Made by a program: the position numbers and the translations under genes. A stretch of DNA of 64,000 nt from Paraburkholderia piptadeniae (GTDB lineage: Bacteria; Pseudomonadota; Gammaproteobacteria; Burkholderiales; Burkholderiaceae): positions 124,001 to 188,000 of the forward strand of contig NZ_CYGY02000035.1 in NCBI RefSeq assembly GCF_900007165.1. Reading direction: 5' to 3'. Position 1 is the first letter of the stretch. Each line of letters opens with the position of its first letter. The notes beneath the pieces were generated by a model. The model made no database searches, had not been told where the DNA came from, and worked only from the letters and a program-made list of their open reading frames with translations. Shown here piece by piece: positions 26,358-36,866 of the stretch.

Positions 26358-28784
26358 ATGACGATGGACCGCATGAACGCGATGAGCCGCAATCGCCCGT
26401 TGAACGGGCCGTGGCGCATCGCGTCCGCGCGCATCGTGCTGTGCTCGCTGCTGATCGCCACGCCGCTCGCCGCCCACGCGCTGCCGACGTTCGACGATGT
26501 CCGCATGCAATGGCGCAGCTCCGACTGGCTGCTGCTGTCGCGCGACGGCGTGCCGCTACAGCGCACGCGCATCGACAATACCGGGCGGCGCGGCGACTGG
26601 GTCGCGCTCACGGATGTGTCGCCCGCGCTGCGTGAAGCGATCGTCGTGTCGGAGGACAAGCGCTTTTACGAGCACAGCGGCGTCGACTGGCGCGGCGCAG
26701 CGGCGGCGGCGTGGGCGAACCTGTGGAACACGCGCACGCGCGGCGCATCGACGGTCACGATGCAGCTCACGGGTCTGCTCAACGACGACCCGCAGCGCTC
26801 CGGACAACGCTCGATCACGCAGAAGGCGAGCCAGGCCGTGAGCGCGCTGTGGCTCGAACGCACGTGGCGCAAGGACCAGATTCTCGAGGCGTATCTGAAT
26901 CTCGTGCCGTTTCGCGGCGAGACGGTCGGCCTGTCAGCACTGTCGGTCACGCTGTTCGGCAAGGCGCCGTCCGGCCTCGACGAACGCGAAGCCGCCGTTG
27001 CCGCCGCGCTGGTCCGCTCGCCGAATGCGTCGTACACGAAGGTCAGCGATCGCGCGTGCCGCATTCTGCGCGACATGAAGGCGCCCGAGCGCTGCGCGAA
27101 TCTCGCGAGCTTCGTGCAGCTCGCGTTTGCGCGCCCTGCTCCCGCGCTGCTATCGGTATCGGCCGATGCGCCCGTGCTCGCACCGCATTTCGCGCGACGC
27201 ATCGCGAGCGAAACGCATCCGGCGGCGGGCGCGCGCGTGACGAGCACGCTCGACGCGAAGTTGCAGCGCTTCGCCAGCGACACGCTCACGCGCACGCTCG
27301 TCGAGCTCAACGCGCCCGCGCATCCGCGCAATGTGCACGACGGCGCCGTCGTCGTGCTCGATAACGCGACGGGCGAGGTGCTCGCGTGGGTCGGATCGTC
27401 GGGTGGACTGTCGGGCGCGCGCGATGTCGATGCCGTTGTCGCGCGCCGCCAGGCGGGCTCGACGCTCAAGCCATTTCTCTACGCGCAGGCCATCGACGAA
27501 CGGCGGCTCACGACGGCCTCGCTGCTCGACGATGCGCCGCTCGATCTCGCAGCGGGCGGCGGTCTCTATATTCCGCAAAACTACGACAAGGACTTCAAGG
27601 GCTGGGTGAGCGTGCGCACGGCGCTCGGCTCGTCGCTGAACGTGCCCGCCGTGCGCACGCTCGTGATGGTCACGCCGCATCGCTTCGCGAAAACGCTCAC
27701 GGCGCTCGGCCTGCCGCTTTCGCAAAGCGGCGACTACTACGGCTATTCGCTCGCGCTCGGCAGCGCGGACGTGACGCTGCTGTCGCTGACCAATGCGTAC
27801 CGCGCGCTCGCCAACGGCGGAGTCGCCTCGCCGACCTATGACGTGCCGCGCCATGCGCCTGCATCGATCCTGCATGAGCCTGCCGCGAAGCAACGTGTCT
27901 TCACCGCCGATGCGAGCTACATCATCACGACCGTGCTGTCGGACAACAACGCGCGCACGCGCACGTTCGGCTTCGACAGTCCGCTTGCGACGCGCTTCTT
28001 TTCCGCCGTCAAGACGGGCACCAGCAAGGACATGCGCGACAACTGGACGATCGGCTACACGTCGCGCTATACGGTCGGCGTGTGGGTCGGCAATGCCGAC
28101 GGACAGCCGATGTGGGACGTGTCCGGCGTGACGGGCGCCGCGCCGATCTGGGCGGCCATCGTCGGCTATCTGCATCGGCGCGTTCCGAGCGTCGCGCCAC
28201 GCGCGCCAGCAGGCGTCGTGCAGACGCGCGTGACCTTCGACCAGAACATCGAGCCCGCGCGCAACGAATGGTTCGTGAGCGGCACACAAACGCCCGTTAT
28301 CGGACTCGCGGCGAATGCCAGCAATACGGAGGGCGCGCGAGCCGTCGCGCGGATGCCGCGCTCGGCGACGCTCGTGCGTGCGTCGAACGGTGCTGGCGTA
28401 TCGTCATCGAACGGCGCGCCGCGCATCGGCTCGCCGACCGACGGCACGCTCTTCGCGTTCGACCCCGACATCCCCGCCACGCGCCAGCGCATCGTGTTCG
28501 AGCGCGCAAGCGGTTCGTCCGCGAGCAGCACCTGGCGTCTCGACGGCCGCTCGCTCGGCCACGACGAACGCGTGCTGTGGCTGCCCCGGCCTGGGCGTCA
28601 CGTGCTGGAACTCGTTGGCGCGGATGGATCGAGCGTCGATTCCGTGCGTTTCGAAGTGCGCGGCGCGACGGCGCGTAGCCCCGCGAAAGCGGACGCGACG
28701 AAAGCTAACACGACCAAAGCGAGCGCAATGGCGCCGGGACCAGCGAGCCCCGGACCGGCTCGATCCCCCATCAAACTCCCCTGA
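26358..28784 (+). CDS. pbpC: Penicillin-binding protein 1C
   Basis: An 808-residue class A penicillin-binding protein. A signal/anchor helix is followed by a GT51 glycosyltransferase domain with VVSEDKRFYEHSGVDWRG and GASTVTMQL, then a transpeptidase with S*TLK at Ser368-Lys371 and KTGT at Lys552, and the C-terminal PBP1C extension. The order alpha-2-macroglobulin-pbpC is widely conserved, coupling protease trapping to cell-wall repair. The first of several in-frame ATG codons is used; a start a few codons later (MNAMSRN) is equally possible. Confidence 0.95.
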   Translation: MTMDRMNAMSRNRPLNGPWRIASARIVLCSLLIATPLAAHALPTFDDVRMQWRSSDWLLLSRDGVPLQRTRIDNTGRRGDWVALTDVSPALREAIVVSEDKRFYEHSGVDWRGAAAAAWANLWNTRTRGASTVTMQLTGLLNDDPQRSGQRSITQKASQAVSALWLERTWRKDQILEAYLNLVPFRGETVGLSALSVTLFGKAPSGLDEREAAVAAALVRSPNASYTKVSDRACRILRDMKAPERCANLASFVQLAFARPAPALLSVSADAPVLAPHFARRIASETHPAAGARVTSTLDAKLQRFASDTLTRTLVELNAPAHPRNVHDGAVVVLDNATGEVLAWVGSSGGLSGARDVDAVVARRQAGSTLKPFLYAQAIDERRLTTASLLDDAPLDLAAGGGLYIPQNYDKDFKGWVSVRTALGSSLNVPAVRTLVMVTPHRFAKTLTALGLPLSQSGDYYGYSLALGSADVTLLSLTNAYRALANGGVASPTYDVPRHAPASILHEPAAKQRVFTADASYIITTVLSDNNARTRTFGFDSPLATRFFSAVKTGTSKDMRDNWTIGYTSRYTVGVWVGNADGQPMWDVSGVTGAAPIWAAIVGYLHRRVPSVAPRAPAGVVQTRVTFDQNIEPARNEWFVSGTQTPVIGLAANASNTEGARAVARMPRSATLVRASNGAGVSSSNGAPRIGSPTDGTLFAFDPDIPATRQRIVFERASGSSASSTWRLDGRSLGHDERVLWLPRPGRHVLELVGADGSSVDSVRFEVRGATARSPAKADATKANTTKASAMAPGPASPGPARSPIKLP

Positions 28785-28798
28785 CATCCGTACTCGAT

Positions 28799-28817
28799 GC
28801 CAGCCCCGCGAGCTGGC
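28799..28817 (+). terminator. Possible weak terminator after pbpC
   Basis: GCCAGC (28799-28804) and GCTGGC (28812-28817) form a six-bp stem followed by AAAAGCTTTAAATTT. There is no uninterrupted T tract, so termination is uncertain. Confidence 0.35.
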
Positions 28818-29008
28818 AAAAGCTTTAAATTTGGTGCGGCCCGATTGTGTTGTCACGGACGCACCGGTATAAATCGCCCGATTCGCGCAACGTCGCGCGC
28901 CGTTCGGCGAAAGAGAACCGTAAATGTTCTATGCTTGAACGCAGTGCTTGCTAACGTGAAAGCATCGTCCGTTCCGGCTACCTGTTTGCCCTCAATGGAG
29001 TGATTGCC

Positions 29009-29581
29009 ATGTTGAAAAAGCTGTTAATGCTTTGCGTCGTGCTGATGCTGTCGTTGTCGGCGGGATTTGCGTCCGCCGTCGAAGTCAATACCGCCGACGA
29101 GGCGGCACTCGAATCGGTCAAGGGCATCGGCCCCGTCCATGCGAAAGCGATCATCGACGAACGCACGAAGAACGGCCCGTTCAAGGATGCCGACGACCTC
29201 GCGAATCGCGTCAAGGGCATCGGCCAGAAGTCGGTGAAGAACCTCGAAGCCGCGGGCCTGACGATCAACGGCTCGTCCGCAGCGCCGACGGGCGCAAGCA
29301 CCAAGCCCGCCGCGACGACGTCGAAGCCGGCGGCTGCGCCCGCAACCACTGCGCAAACGCCGCCTTCCGCGCCTGCCGAAGCGGCATCGGGCACGAAGGC
29401 CTCGAAGTCAAAGAAGAAGAGCAAGGCGGACGCCGCTGCGGCATCCGCGCCCGCTGCTGCGGCGGCATCCGCGCCCGCTGCTGCGGCGGCATCCGCGCCT
29501 GCAATGGCGTCGGATACGACCGCCTCGAAGTCGAAGAAATCGAAGAAGAGCAAGGCCGCGTCTGCTGCGTCGGGCGTATAA
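29009..29581 (+). CDS. ComEA-like helix-hairpin-helix protein with Lys/Ala-rich tail
   Basis: A 190-residue exported protein. A signal peptide (MLKKLLMLCVVLMLSLSAGFASA) is followed by a ComEA-type double HhH DNA-binding domain (VEVNTADEAALESVKGIGPVHAKAIID ... RVKGIGQKSVKNL, residues about 23-88). The C-terminal hundred residues are Ala/Pro/Lys low complexity with SKSKKKSK and SKSKKSKKSK stretches. ComEA binds incoming DNA in the periplasm during transformation. The ATG at 29009 follows GGAG by eight bases; a GTG at 29000 is an alternative. The tail is encoded in part by a 24-bp tandem repeat. Confidence 0.88.
   Translation: MLKKLLMLCVVLMLSLSAGFASAVEVNTADEAALESVKGIGPVHAKAIIDERTKNGPFKDADDLANRVKGIGQKSVKNLEAAGLTINGSSAAPTGASTKPAATTSKPAAAPATTAQTPPSAPAEAASGTKASKSKKKSKADAAAASAPAAAAASAPAAAAASAPAMASDTTASKSKKSKKSKAASAASGV
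29441..29502 (+). repeat. 24-bp tandem repeat in the ComEA-like gene
   Basis: Two identical 24-bp copies (29441-29464 and 29465-29488) beginning GCATCCGCGCCC, plus a 14-base partial third copy with one change, encode repeated ASAPAAAA. The period is a multiple of three, so copy-number change would keep the frame. Confidence 0.9.
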
Positions 29582-29749
29582 GGACTCGAATCGTGACGCG
29601 CTTCGCTGCGCGTCCGATGGCCTCACTGCTTTACGTCTACGTCTGTCAACACTGTCGGTGCCGCGCTCGCGCGGCGTTTCCGGCGTTTCATTACCCGTCG
29701 GCGCACGCTTTCACGAGCGTCGCGCCGGCCTCCACAGAGAGAGATCGTC

Positions 29750-30196
29750 ATGAGCCTACTCGACACCCTCGGTTCCATGCTCGGCGGGGGCAATACGCCC
29801 GAAGGCGGCGGCCAGCAGGCGCTGATCGCCGCTGCGCTCGAATTCATCAACAACCAGCCGGGCGGCCTGAACGGGCTGATCCAACGCTTCCAGCAGAACG
29901 GCGCGGGCGACATCATCAACTCCTGGGTCAGCAACGGCGAGAACCAGCCGATCGCCGCCGACGCACTGCATAACGTGCTCGGCTCGGACGCCGTGACCAA
30001 CATCGCATCGAAGGCCGGCGTCGATCCGTCGGCGGTGACGGGCCTGTTGTCGCAAGTGCTGCCGCACGTCGTCAACGCCGCGACGCCGAACGGCGAAGTG
30101 CCCGCCGACGGCAAGGTCGACGCGGGCGGCCTCGCGGGCGCACTCGGCTCGCTGGGCGCGCTGGCCGGTCTGTTCGGCGGCAACAAGAGCGCCTGA
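29750..30196 (+). CDS. YidB/DUF937-family protein
   Basis: A 148-residue Gly/Ala/Asn-rich protein: MSLLDTLGSMLGGG, then LNGLIQRFQQNGAGDIINSWVSNGENQPI, matching the YidB/DUF937 family. No signal peptide or membrane helix is evident. The function of the family is not established. AGAGAGA upstream is the likely ribosome site. It is a stand-alone gene facing clpB across a bidirectional terminator. Confidence 0.87.
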   Translation: MSLLDTLGSMLGGGNTPEGGGQQALIAAALEFINNQPGGLNGLIQRFQQNGAGDIINSWVSNGENQPIAADALHNVLGSDAVTNIASKAGVDPSAVTGLLSQVLPHVVNAATPNGEVPADGKVDAGGLAGALGSLGALAGLFGGNKSA

Positions 30197-30265
30197 GCGC
30201 GTTACTTCATCTTCGCTTCCGCTTTGCTTCGACGTGCGTAGCGCTTGAAGCGCCGCGCACAAAAA

Positions 30266-30305
30266 CAAAAAGGCAACGAATCGCTTCGTTGCCTTTTTGC
30301 TTTTT
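30266..30305. terminator. Bidirectional terminator between yidB-like gene and clpB
   Basis: CAAAAAGGCAACGAA (30266-30280), loop TCGC and TTCGTTGCCTTTTTG (30285-30299) form a 15-bp stem with A and T flanks, able to terminate both converging transcripts. Confidence 0.92.
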
Positions 30306-30360
30306 TGCTTCTGATCGCGAGAGGATACACCGGTTGTCGGCGCATCCGTCCCTGTGTGCC

Positions 30361-32958
<2,598 letters not shown>

Positions 32959-32987
32959 CAAGAGACCTCCAATTTCGATTACCACCA

Positions 32988-33015
32988 AAATGAGGCGTTT
33001 TAGGCAGGTTTCAAG
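32988..33015 (-). promoter_or_regulatory. Sigma-32 heat-shock promoter of clpB
   Basis: The reverse strand reads CTTGAA (33010-33015), a 14-base spacer and CCTCATTT (32988-32995), close to the consensus CTTGAAA-N11-16-CCCCATNT. The transcript leader would be about 25-30 nt. Confidence 0.85.
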
Positions 33016-33246
33016 CGCTTTTTTGCATCAGGGAGAGAGAATTCGCACGGCGGCCGCGTTGCCGCATCCGGCACGGGACACAGCGCAGTTTAGCCCCGCG
33101 ACCAGCACGGGAAAAGCAAAGGCGGGAGATGGCAGGCAGCGGCTCGGCGGGCGCCGCGAACGGGCGCGAGCCTGCCCGCAAGCCGTTCAGACGCGCAAAT
33201 GCCGCTTCGAATAACGGCCGCACCGGCGACCGATCGTGCGGCTGGC

Positions 33247-33750
33247 TCAGGTGCCCGTCGGGACGACAGGCGTGATGGGCACGATCGGCACGACAGTGGC
33301 CGACGGCTTGAGCCCGAGCAGCGACATCAGCGGCGACGCAGGCTCGGCGATATCGCGGATCGTAAAGCCGTCGAGCTCGCGGAAAAACGCTGCGCGCGCC
33401 GCTTCGAGCACGCCCTTCAGCCGGCATTGCGACTGAATGACACATTCGCGATGCGCGCCCGGATCGCTGCCGTTGAAACAGCTGACCAGCGTGAAGTCGC
33501 TCTCGGCTGCGCGCACCACTTCGCCGATGGTCAACGCGGACGAATGCTCGAACAGCCGCAGACCGCCGTTGCGTCCACGCACGGTCTCGACCCAGCCGAG
33601 TTCCGCAAGCCGCTGAACCACCTTCATCAGATGGTTCTTCGATATGCCGTACGCGTCCGAAATGTCCTGGATTGTCGCCAGTCCTTCGGGACGAACTGCG
33701 AGGTAGAGCAGCACGCGCAGCGAGTAATCGGTATAGTCTGTCAGTCTCAT
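33247..33750 (-). CDS. nsrR: Rrf2-family nitric-oxide-sensing repressor NsrR
   Basis: A 167-residue Rrf2 regulator: MRLTDYTDYSLRVLLYLAV, winged helix with ISKNHLMKVVQRLAELGWVETVRGRNGGLRL, and three Fe-S cysteines at 91, 103 and 109. NsrR proteins carry an NO-sensitive Fe-S cluster and derepress NO-detoxification genes. The first Cys spacing (11 residues) is longer than in E. coli NsrR (4). The tail is Pro/Val/Thr-rich. The ATG at 33750 opens the conserved N-terminus. It is divergent from a truncated haemoglobin with an NsrR-like site between them. Confidence 0.88.
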   Translation of the reverse strand: MRLTDYTDYSLRVLLYLAVRPEGLATIQDISDAYGISKNHLMKVVQRLAELGWVETVRGRNGGLRLFEHSSALTIGEVVRAAESDFTLVSCFNGSDPGAHRECVIQSQCRLKGVLEAARAAFFRELDGFTIRDIAEPASPLMSLLGLKPSATVVPIVPITPVVPTGT

Positions 33751-33828
33751 TGAAAGGCAAGTCGCGACGGGGATGACGTGCGGAATGTTCACGACACACC
33801 CATAAACGCCGGTACTGCAGCGCGCAAT

Positions 33829-33851
33829 AACATGCGTATAAGTCACATCTT
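33829..33851. promoter_or_regulatory. Putative NsrR operator
   Basis: AACATGCGTAT, one base, AGTCACATCTT gives an 11-1-11 imperfect palindrome matching the NsrR consensus half-site AAGATGYATTT at 8 of 11 positions on each side. It lies 79 bases from nsrR and 155 bases from the haemoglobin start. Confidence 0.65.
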
Positions 33852-34006
33852 ATTGGCGCGTTTATCTCGTTATTTCGCGTAACTATAAACGCTAACTTTC
33901 GTTTGAAGCGCACTTTTTCTGACTTTAGATGAGCGCGCCCAACGTTTGCGACGGGTTTGCGTCCGCGTGATGTCGGAGTGCTTGCCGCATCTCACTTATT
34001 TCAGCT

Positions 34007-34567
34007 ATGAAGTCCGAAATTTCTTCCACTATTTCCGCCGCCGAACGTCTCGCCACGCGCTACGCCGAACCGGACGAAGAGAACATCCGCGAGTTGGTCT
34101 ACGCCTTCTACGACCGCGTGCGTGCCGACGCGCTGCTCGGTCCCGTGTTCGAAGAGAAGCTGGCGGGCCGCTGGGACGAGCATCTGCCGAAGATGTGCGT
34201 TTTCTGGGGATCGCTCGTACTGGGCGCGAAGCAATATCGCGGCAACGTGCAGCAGGCGCACATGCCGCTCGCCGGCGTCGAGCCGCGGCACTTCAGCCAC
34301 TGGCTTTATCTGTTCCTCGATACCGTCGAGTCGCGCTATGAACCGGCCGCCGCCGTGCGCTTCATGGAGCCGGCGCTGCGTATCGCACGGAGCTTGCAGT
34401 TGAGCCGCTTCGGCTGGGACTATCAGATTCCCGCCGAACAGCAGGCGCTGCTGGAGCGCATCGCGCCGCGCCGTCGTTCGCGCGAAGAGCATGAGGCAGA
34501 ACATGCGCGGCCGCGCGGCGAGCCGTTTCCGGCGAAAATCATCGGCAAATCGCGCGACGGCGATTGA
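34007..34567 (+). CDS. Group III truncated haemoglobin with C-terminal extension
   Basis: A 186-residue protein whose first 135 residues form a group III truncated globin (ENIRELVYAFYDRVRADALLGPVF, MCVFWGSLVLGAKQYRGN, HFSHWLYLFLDTV). Such globins bind haem and are linked to NO or oxygen chemistry; in Campylobacter a relative is under NO control. About 45 residues of charged, Arg/Glu-rich sequence extend beyond the globin fold, unusual for the family (typically about 130). Its divergence from nsrR suggests NO-inducible expression. Confidence 0.88.
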   Translation: MKSEISSTISAAERLATRYAEPDEENIRELVYAFYDRVRADALLGPVFEEKLAGRWDEHLPKMCVFWGSLVLGAKQYRGNVQQAHMPLAGVEPRHFSHWLYLFLDTVESRYEPAAAVRFMEPALRIARSLQLSRFGWDYQIPAEQQALLERIAPRRRSREEHEAEHARPRGEPFPAKIIGKSRDGD

Positions 34568-34579
34568 CTCGAACTTCGC

Positions 34580-35056
34580 TCAATCCGCCTTCGAGTTCGC
34601 CGACTTCAGTCCCCATCGCGCGAGCGCTTCGTCATCGGTCACGCGTGCATCGACCCAGCGCTCGCCGCTTTCCGTCTTTTCCTTCTTCCAGAATGGCGCC
34701 TGGGTCTTAAGGTAGTCCATCACGAATTCGCACGACGCGAATGCGTTCGCGCGATGCTTCGACGTCGTCGCGACCAGTACGATCTGATCGAGCGGCATCA
34801 GCTTGCCGACGCGGTGCACGATCAGCACATCGGTGCCCGGCCAGCGCTCGCGGGCCGCGTCGACGATCGCTTCAAGCGACTTCTCCGTCATGCCCGGATA
34901 GTGCTCGAGCTCCATCGTCTCGACGGCTTCGCCCTCGTTGATGTCGCGCACCGTGCCGACGAAGCACGCCACCGCGCCGACCTTCGGATTCTGCGCGCGC
35001 AATGCGGCGACTTCCGTCGTCAGGTCGAAATCATCTGCCTGGACACGGACCGTCAT
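34580..35056 (-). CDS. moaE: Molybdopterin synthase catalytic subunit
   Basis: A 158-residue MoaE that transfers sulfur from MoaD thiocarboxylate to precursor Z (cPMP) to make molybdopterin. Family motifs seen are VGAVACFVGTVRD, MELEHYPGMTEKSL, VLIVHRVGKL, TTSKHRANAF and KTQAPFWKKE, the last containing the active-site Lys. It is the end of the moeA-moaD-moaE reverse operon and converges on the globin gene with only 12 bases between the stops. Confidence 0.97.
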   Translation of the reverse strand: MTVRVQADDFDLTTEVAALRAQNPKVGAVACFVGTVRDINEGEAVETMELEHYPGMTEKSLEAIVDAARERWPGTDVLIVHRVGKLMPLDQIVLVATTSKHRANAFASCEFVMDYLKTQAPFWKKEKTESGERWVDARVTDDEALARWGLKSANSKAD

Positions 35057-35086
35057 CGTTCGCCCTCCCGCTTCAAATGGCCCGAT

Positions 35087-35344
35087 TCAGCCGCCCGTGA
35101 CGGGCGGAAAGAACGCGACTTCGCAGCCGTCGGTGATGCGCGTGCCCGCGTCCGTCATCACGTGGTTGCACGCCATGCGCAGCGCGCGGCCTTCCGCGAG
35201 CGTCTCGGCCCACGCACCGCCGCGCACGCGTAGCCAGGCGCGCACATCGCCGACCGTCGCGATGCCTTCGGGCACGTCCACGGATTCGTCCGACCGGCCG
35301 AGCGCTTCGCGCACGCTCGCAAAATATTTCAGCTGGATCTTCAT
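35087..35344 (-). CDS. moaD: Molybdopterin synthase sulfur carrier subunit
   Basis: An 85-residue ubiquitin-like sulfur carrier, MKIQLKYFASVREALG ... CEVAFFPPVTGG, with the essential C-terminal Gly-Gly that is adenylated and thiocarboxylated. The ATG at 35344 gives the family length; the much longer upstream reading crosses moeA in another frame. It lies 30 bases from each of moeA and moaE. Confidence 0.96.
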   Translation of the reverse strand: MKIQLKYFASVREALGRSDESVDVPEGIATVGDVRAWLRVRGGAWAETLAEGRALRMACNHVMTDAGTRITDGCEVAFFPPVTGG

Positions 35345-35373
35345 TCTCGGTAGCGGCCCGGTAACGGCCGCGC

Positions 35374-36681
35374 TCAGTTCAGCAGTTCGGAAAACGGGAT
35401 GAAGCGCACGGTCTCGCCGGCGCTGATCGCATGATTCGGCGGATTGTCGATCAGGCCGTCGCCCCAGACCGTCGACGTCAGCACCGCCGAGCTCTGGTTC
35501 GGGAACAGATCGAGACCGCCCGCGGCGTTCACGCGCGCGCGCAGGAATTCGTTGCGGCGGTCGCCCTTTTGCTGCGTGAAGTCGGCGCGCAGCGACAGCG
35601 CGCGCGGCGTCACCGTCCGCCCCCCCGCGAGGCGCAGCAGAAACGGCCGCACGAACAGCAGGAACGTGACGAATGTCGACACGGGATTGCCCGGCAGGCC
35701 GATAAAGAACGTTTCGTTTGCCGCACCCGATGCACCCGCCCCTTCCGCTGCCACGCCTTTGCCCTTCGGCGACGCGCGGCGAATCGCGCCGAACGCAAGC
35801 GGCTTGCCCGGCTTCATCGCGATCTGCCACATCGACAGGCGTCCTTCGGCTTCGACGGCGGGCTTCACGTGATCCTCCTCGCCCACCGACACGCCGCCGC
35901 ACGTCAGGATCAGATCGTGCGCCTGCGCCGCCTCGCGCAGCGTTTGCCGCGTTGCGTCGAGCCTGTCGGGAACGATGCCGAAATCGGTGACTTCACAGCC
36001 GAGCTTCTGCAGCAGGCCCGTCAGCGTGAAGCGGTTCGAGTTGTAGATCGCGCCGGGCTTGAGCGGCTCGCCGGGCATCGTCAGTTCATCGCCTGTAAAG
36101 AACACGGCGACTTTCACGCGGCGCACGACCTCGAGATTCGCGCATCCGACGGACGCCGCAAGCCCCAGCGCCTGCGGCGTGAGCCGCGTGCCAGCGGGCA
36201 GGATCGTCGCGCCCTTGCGGATGTCGGCGCCCTGCTGCGTGATCCATTCGCCCGCTTTCGGCGTGTGCAGGATCGCCACTTCGTCGCCGGCTGGTTCGGT
36301 TTGCTCCTGCATCACGATCGCGTCGGCGCCGGGCGGCACCGTCGCGCCCGTGAAGATGCGCGCCGCCGTGCCTTCCGCCAGCGGCTGCGGCGCATGGCCC
36401 GCCGGAATGCGCTGCGAGATGGGCAAGCGCCGCTCACCCTGCGATAGCTCGGCGACACGCACCGCATAGCCGTCCATCGCGCTCGTGTTCATCGGCGGCA
36501 CGTCGAGCGGCGAGATCACGTCCGCGGCAAGCACGCGGTTGATCGCGTCGAGTGTCGGCAGCGTTTCGGTGCCGTCGATCTGCACGGCGGCGCCGAGCAG
36601 CGTAGCGAGCGCGTCGGCCGTCGACAGCATCGGCGCGCGCGGCGCGGATTGCGGAGGCGTCGGAGGCGTAGGTGTGGACAT
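35374..36681 (-). CDS. moeA: Molybdopterin molybdenumtransferase MoeA
   Basis: A 435-residue MoeA, which inserts molybdate into adenylylated molybdopterin. It shows DVPPMNTSAMDGYAV, ARIFTGATVPPGADAIVMQEQ, FFTGDELTMPGEPLKPGAIYNSN, TCGGVSVGEEDH and GLPGNPVSTFV in the usual order. A short Gly/Ala insert (around AEGAGASGAANE) precedes the GLPGNP motif. Starts at 36681 (MSTPTPP) or 36630 (MLSTADAL) are both possible; the Pro-rich N-terminus favours caution. Confidence 0.95.
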   Translation of the reverse strand: MSTPTPPTPPQSAPRAPMLSTADALATLLGAAVQIDGTETLPTLDAINRVLAADVISPLDVPPMNTSAMDGYAVRVAELSQGERRLPISQRIPAGHAPQPLAEGTAARIFTGATVPPGADAIVMQEQTEPAGDEVAILHTPKAGEWITQQGADIRKGATILPAGTRLTPQALGLAASVGCANLEVVRRVKVAVFFTGDELTMPGEPLKPGAIYNSNRFTLTGLLQKLGCEVTDFGIVPDRLDATRQTLREAAQAHDLILTCGGVSVGEEDHVKPAVEAEGRLSMWQIAMKPGKPLAFGAIRRASPKGKGVAAEGAGASGAANETFFIGLPGNPVSTFVTFLLFVRPFLLRLAGGRTVTPRALSLRADFTQQKGDRRNEFLRARVNAAGGLDLFPNQSSAVLTSTVWGDGLIDNPPNHAISAGETVRFIPFSELLN

Positions 36682-36795
36682 CGATCGGAAATGAAGCGAT
36701 TCGAAAAGAATCATTGTAGCGGGCGCAGCCGCGTCGCGTCGCCGGGCGCTTTTATCCTGGCGTTACCGAGGGTTGCGCGGATCGACGCGCGCTGC

Positions 36796-36833
36796 AAAAC
36801 AAAACGGCGCACGTCCAAGAACGTGCGCCGTTT
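36796..36833 (-). terminator. Intrinsic terminator of thrC
   Basis: Arms 36802-36814 and 36821-36833 form a perfect 13-bp stem (AAACGGCGCACGT) with a six-base loop; on the reverse strand it is followed by TTTTGTTTTGC. It separates the hom-thrC unit from the moeA operon. Confidence 0.88.
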
Positions 36834-36866
36834 GCGCGACTCTGCTGCGATCGATTGACCGCCTGT

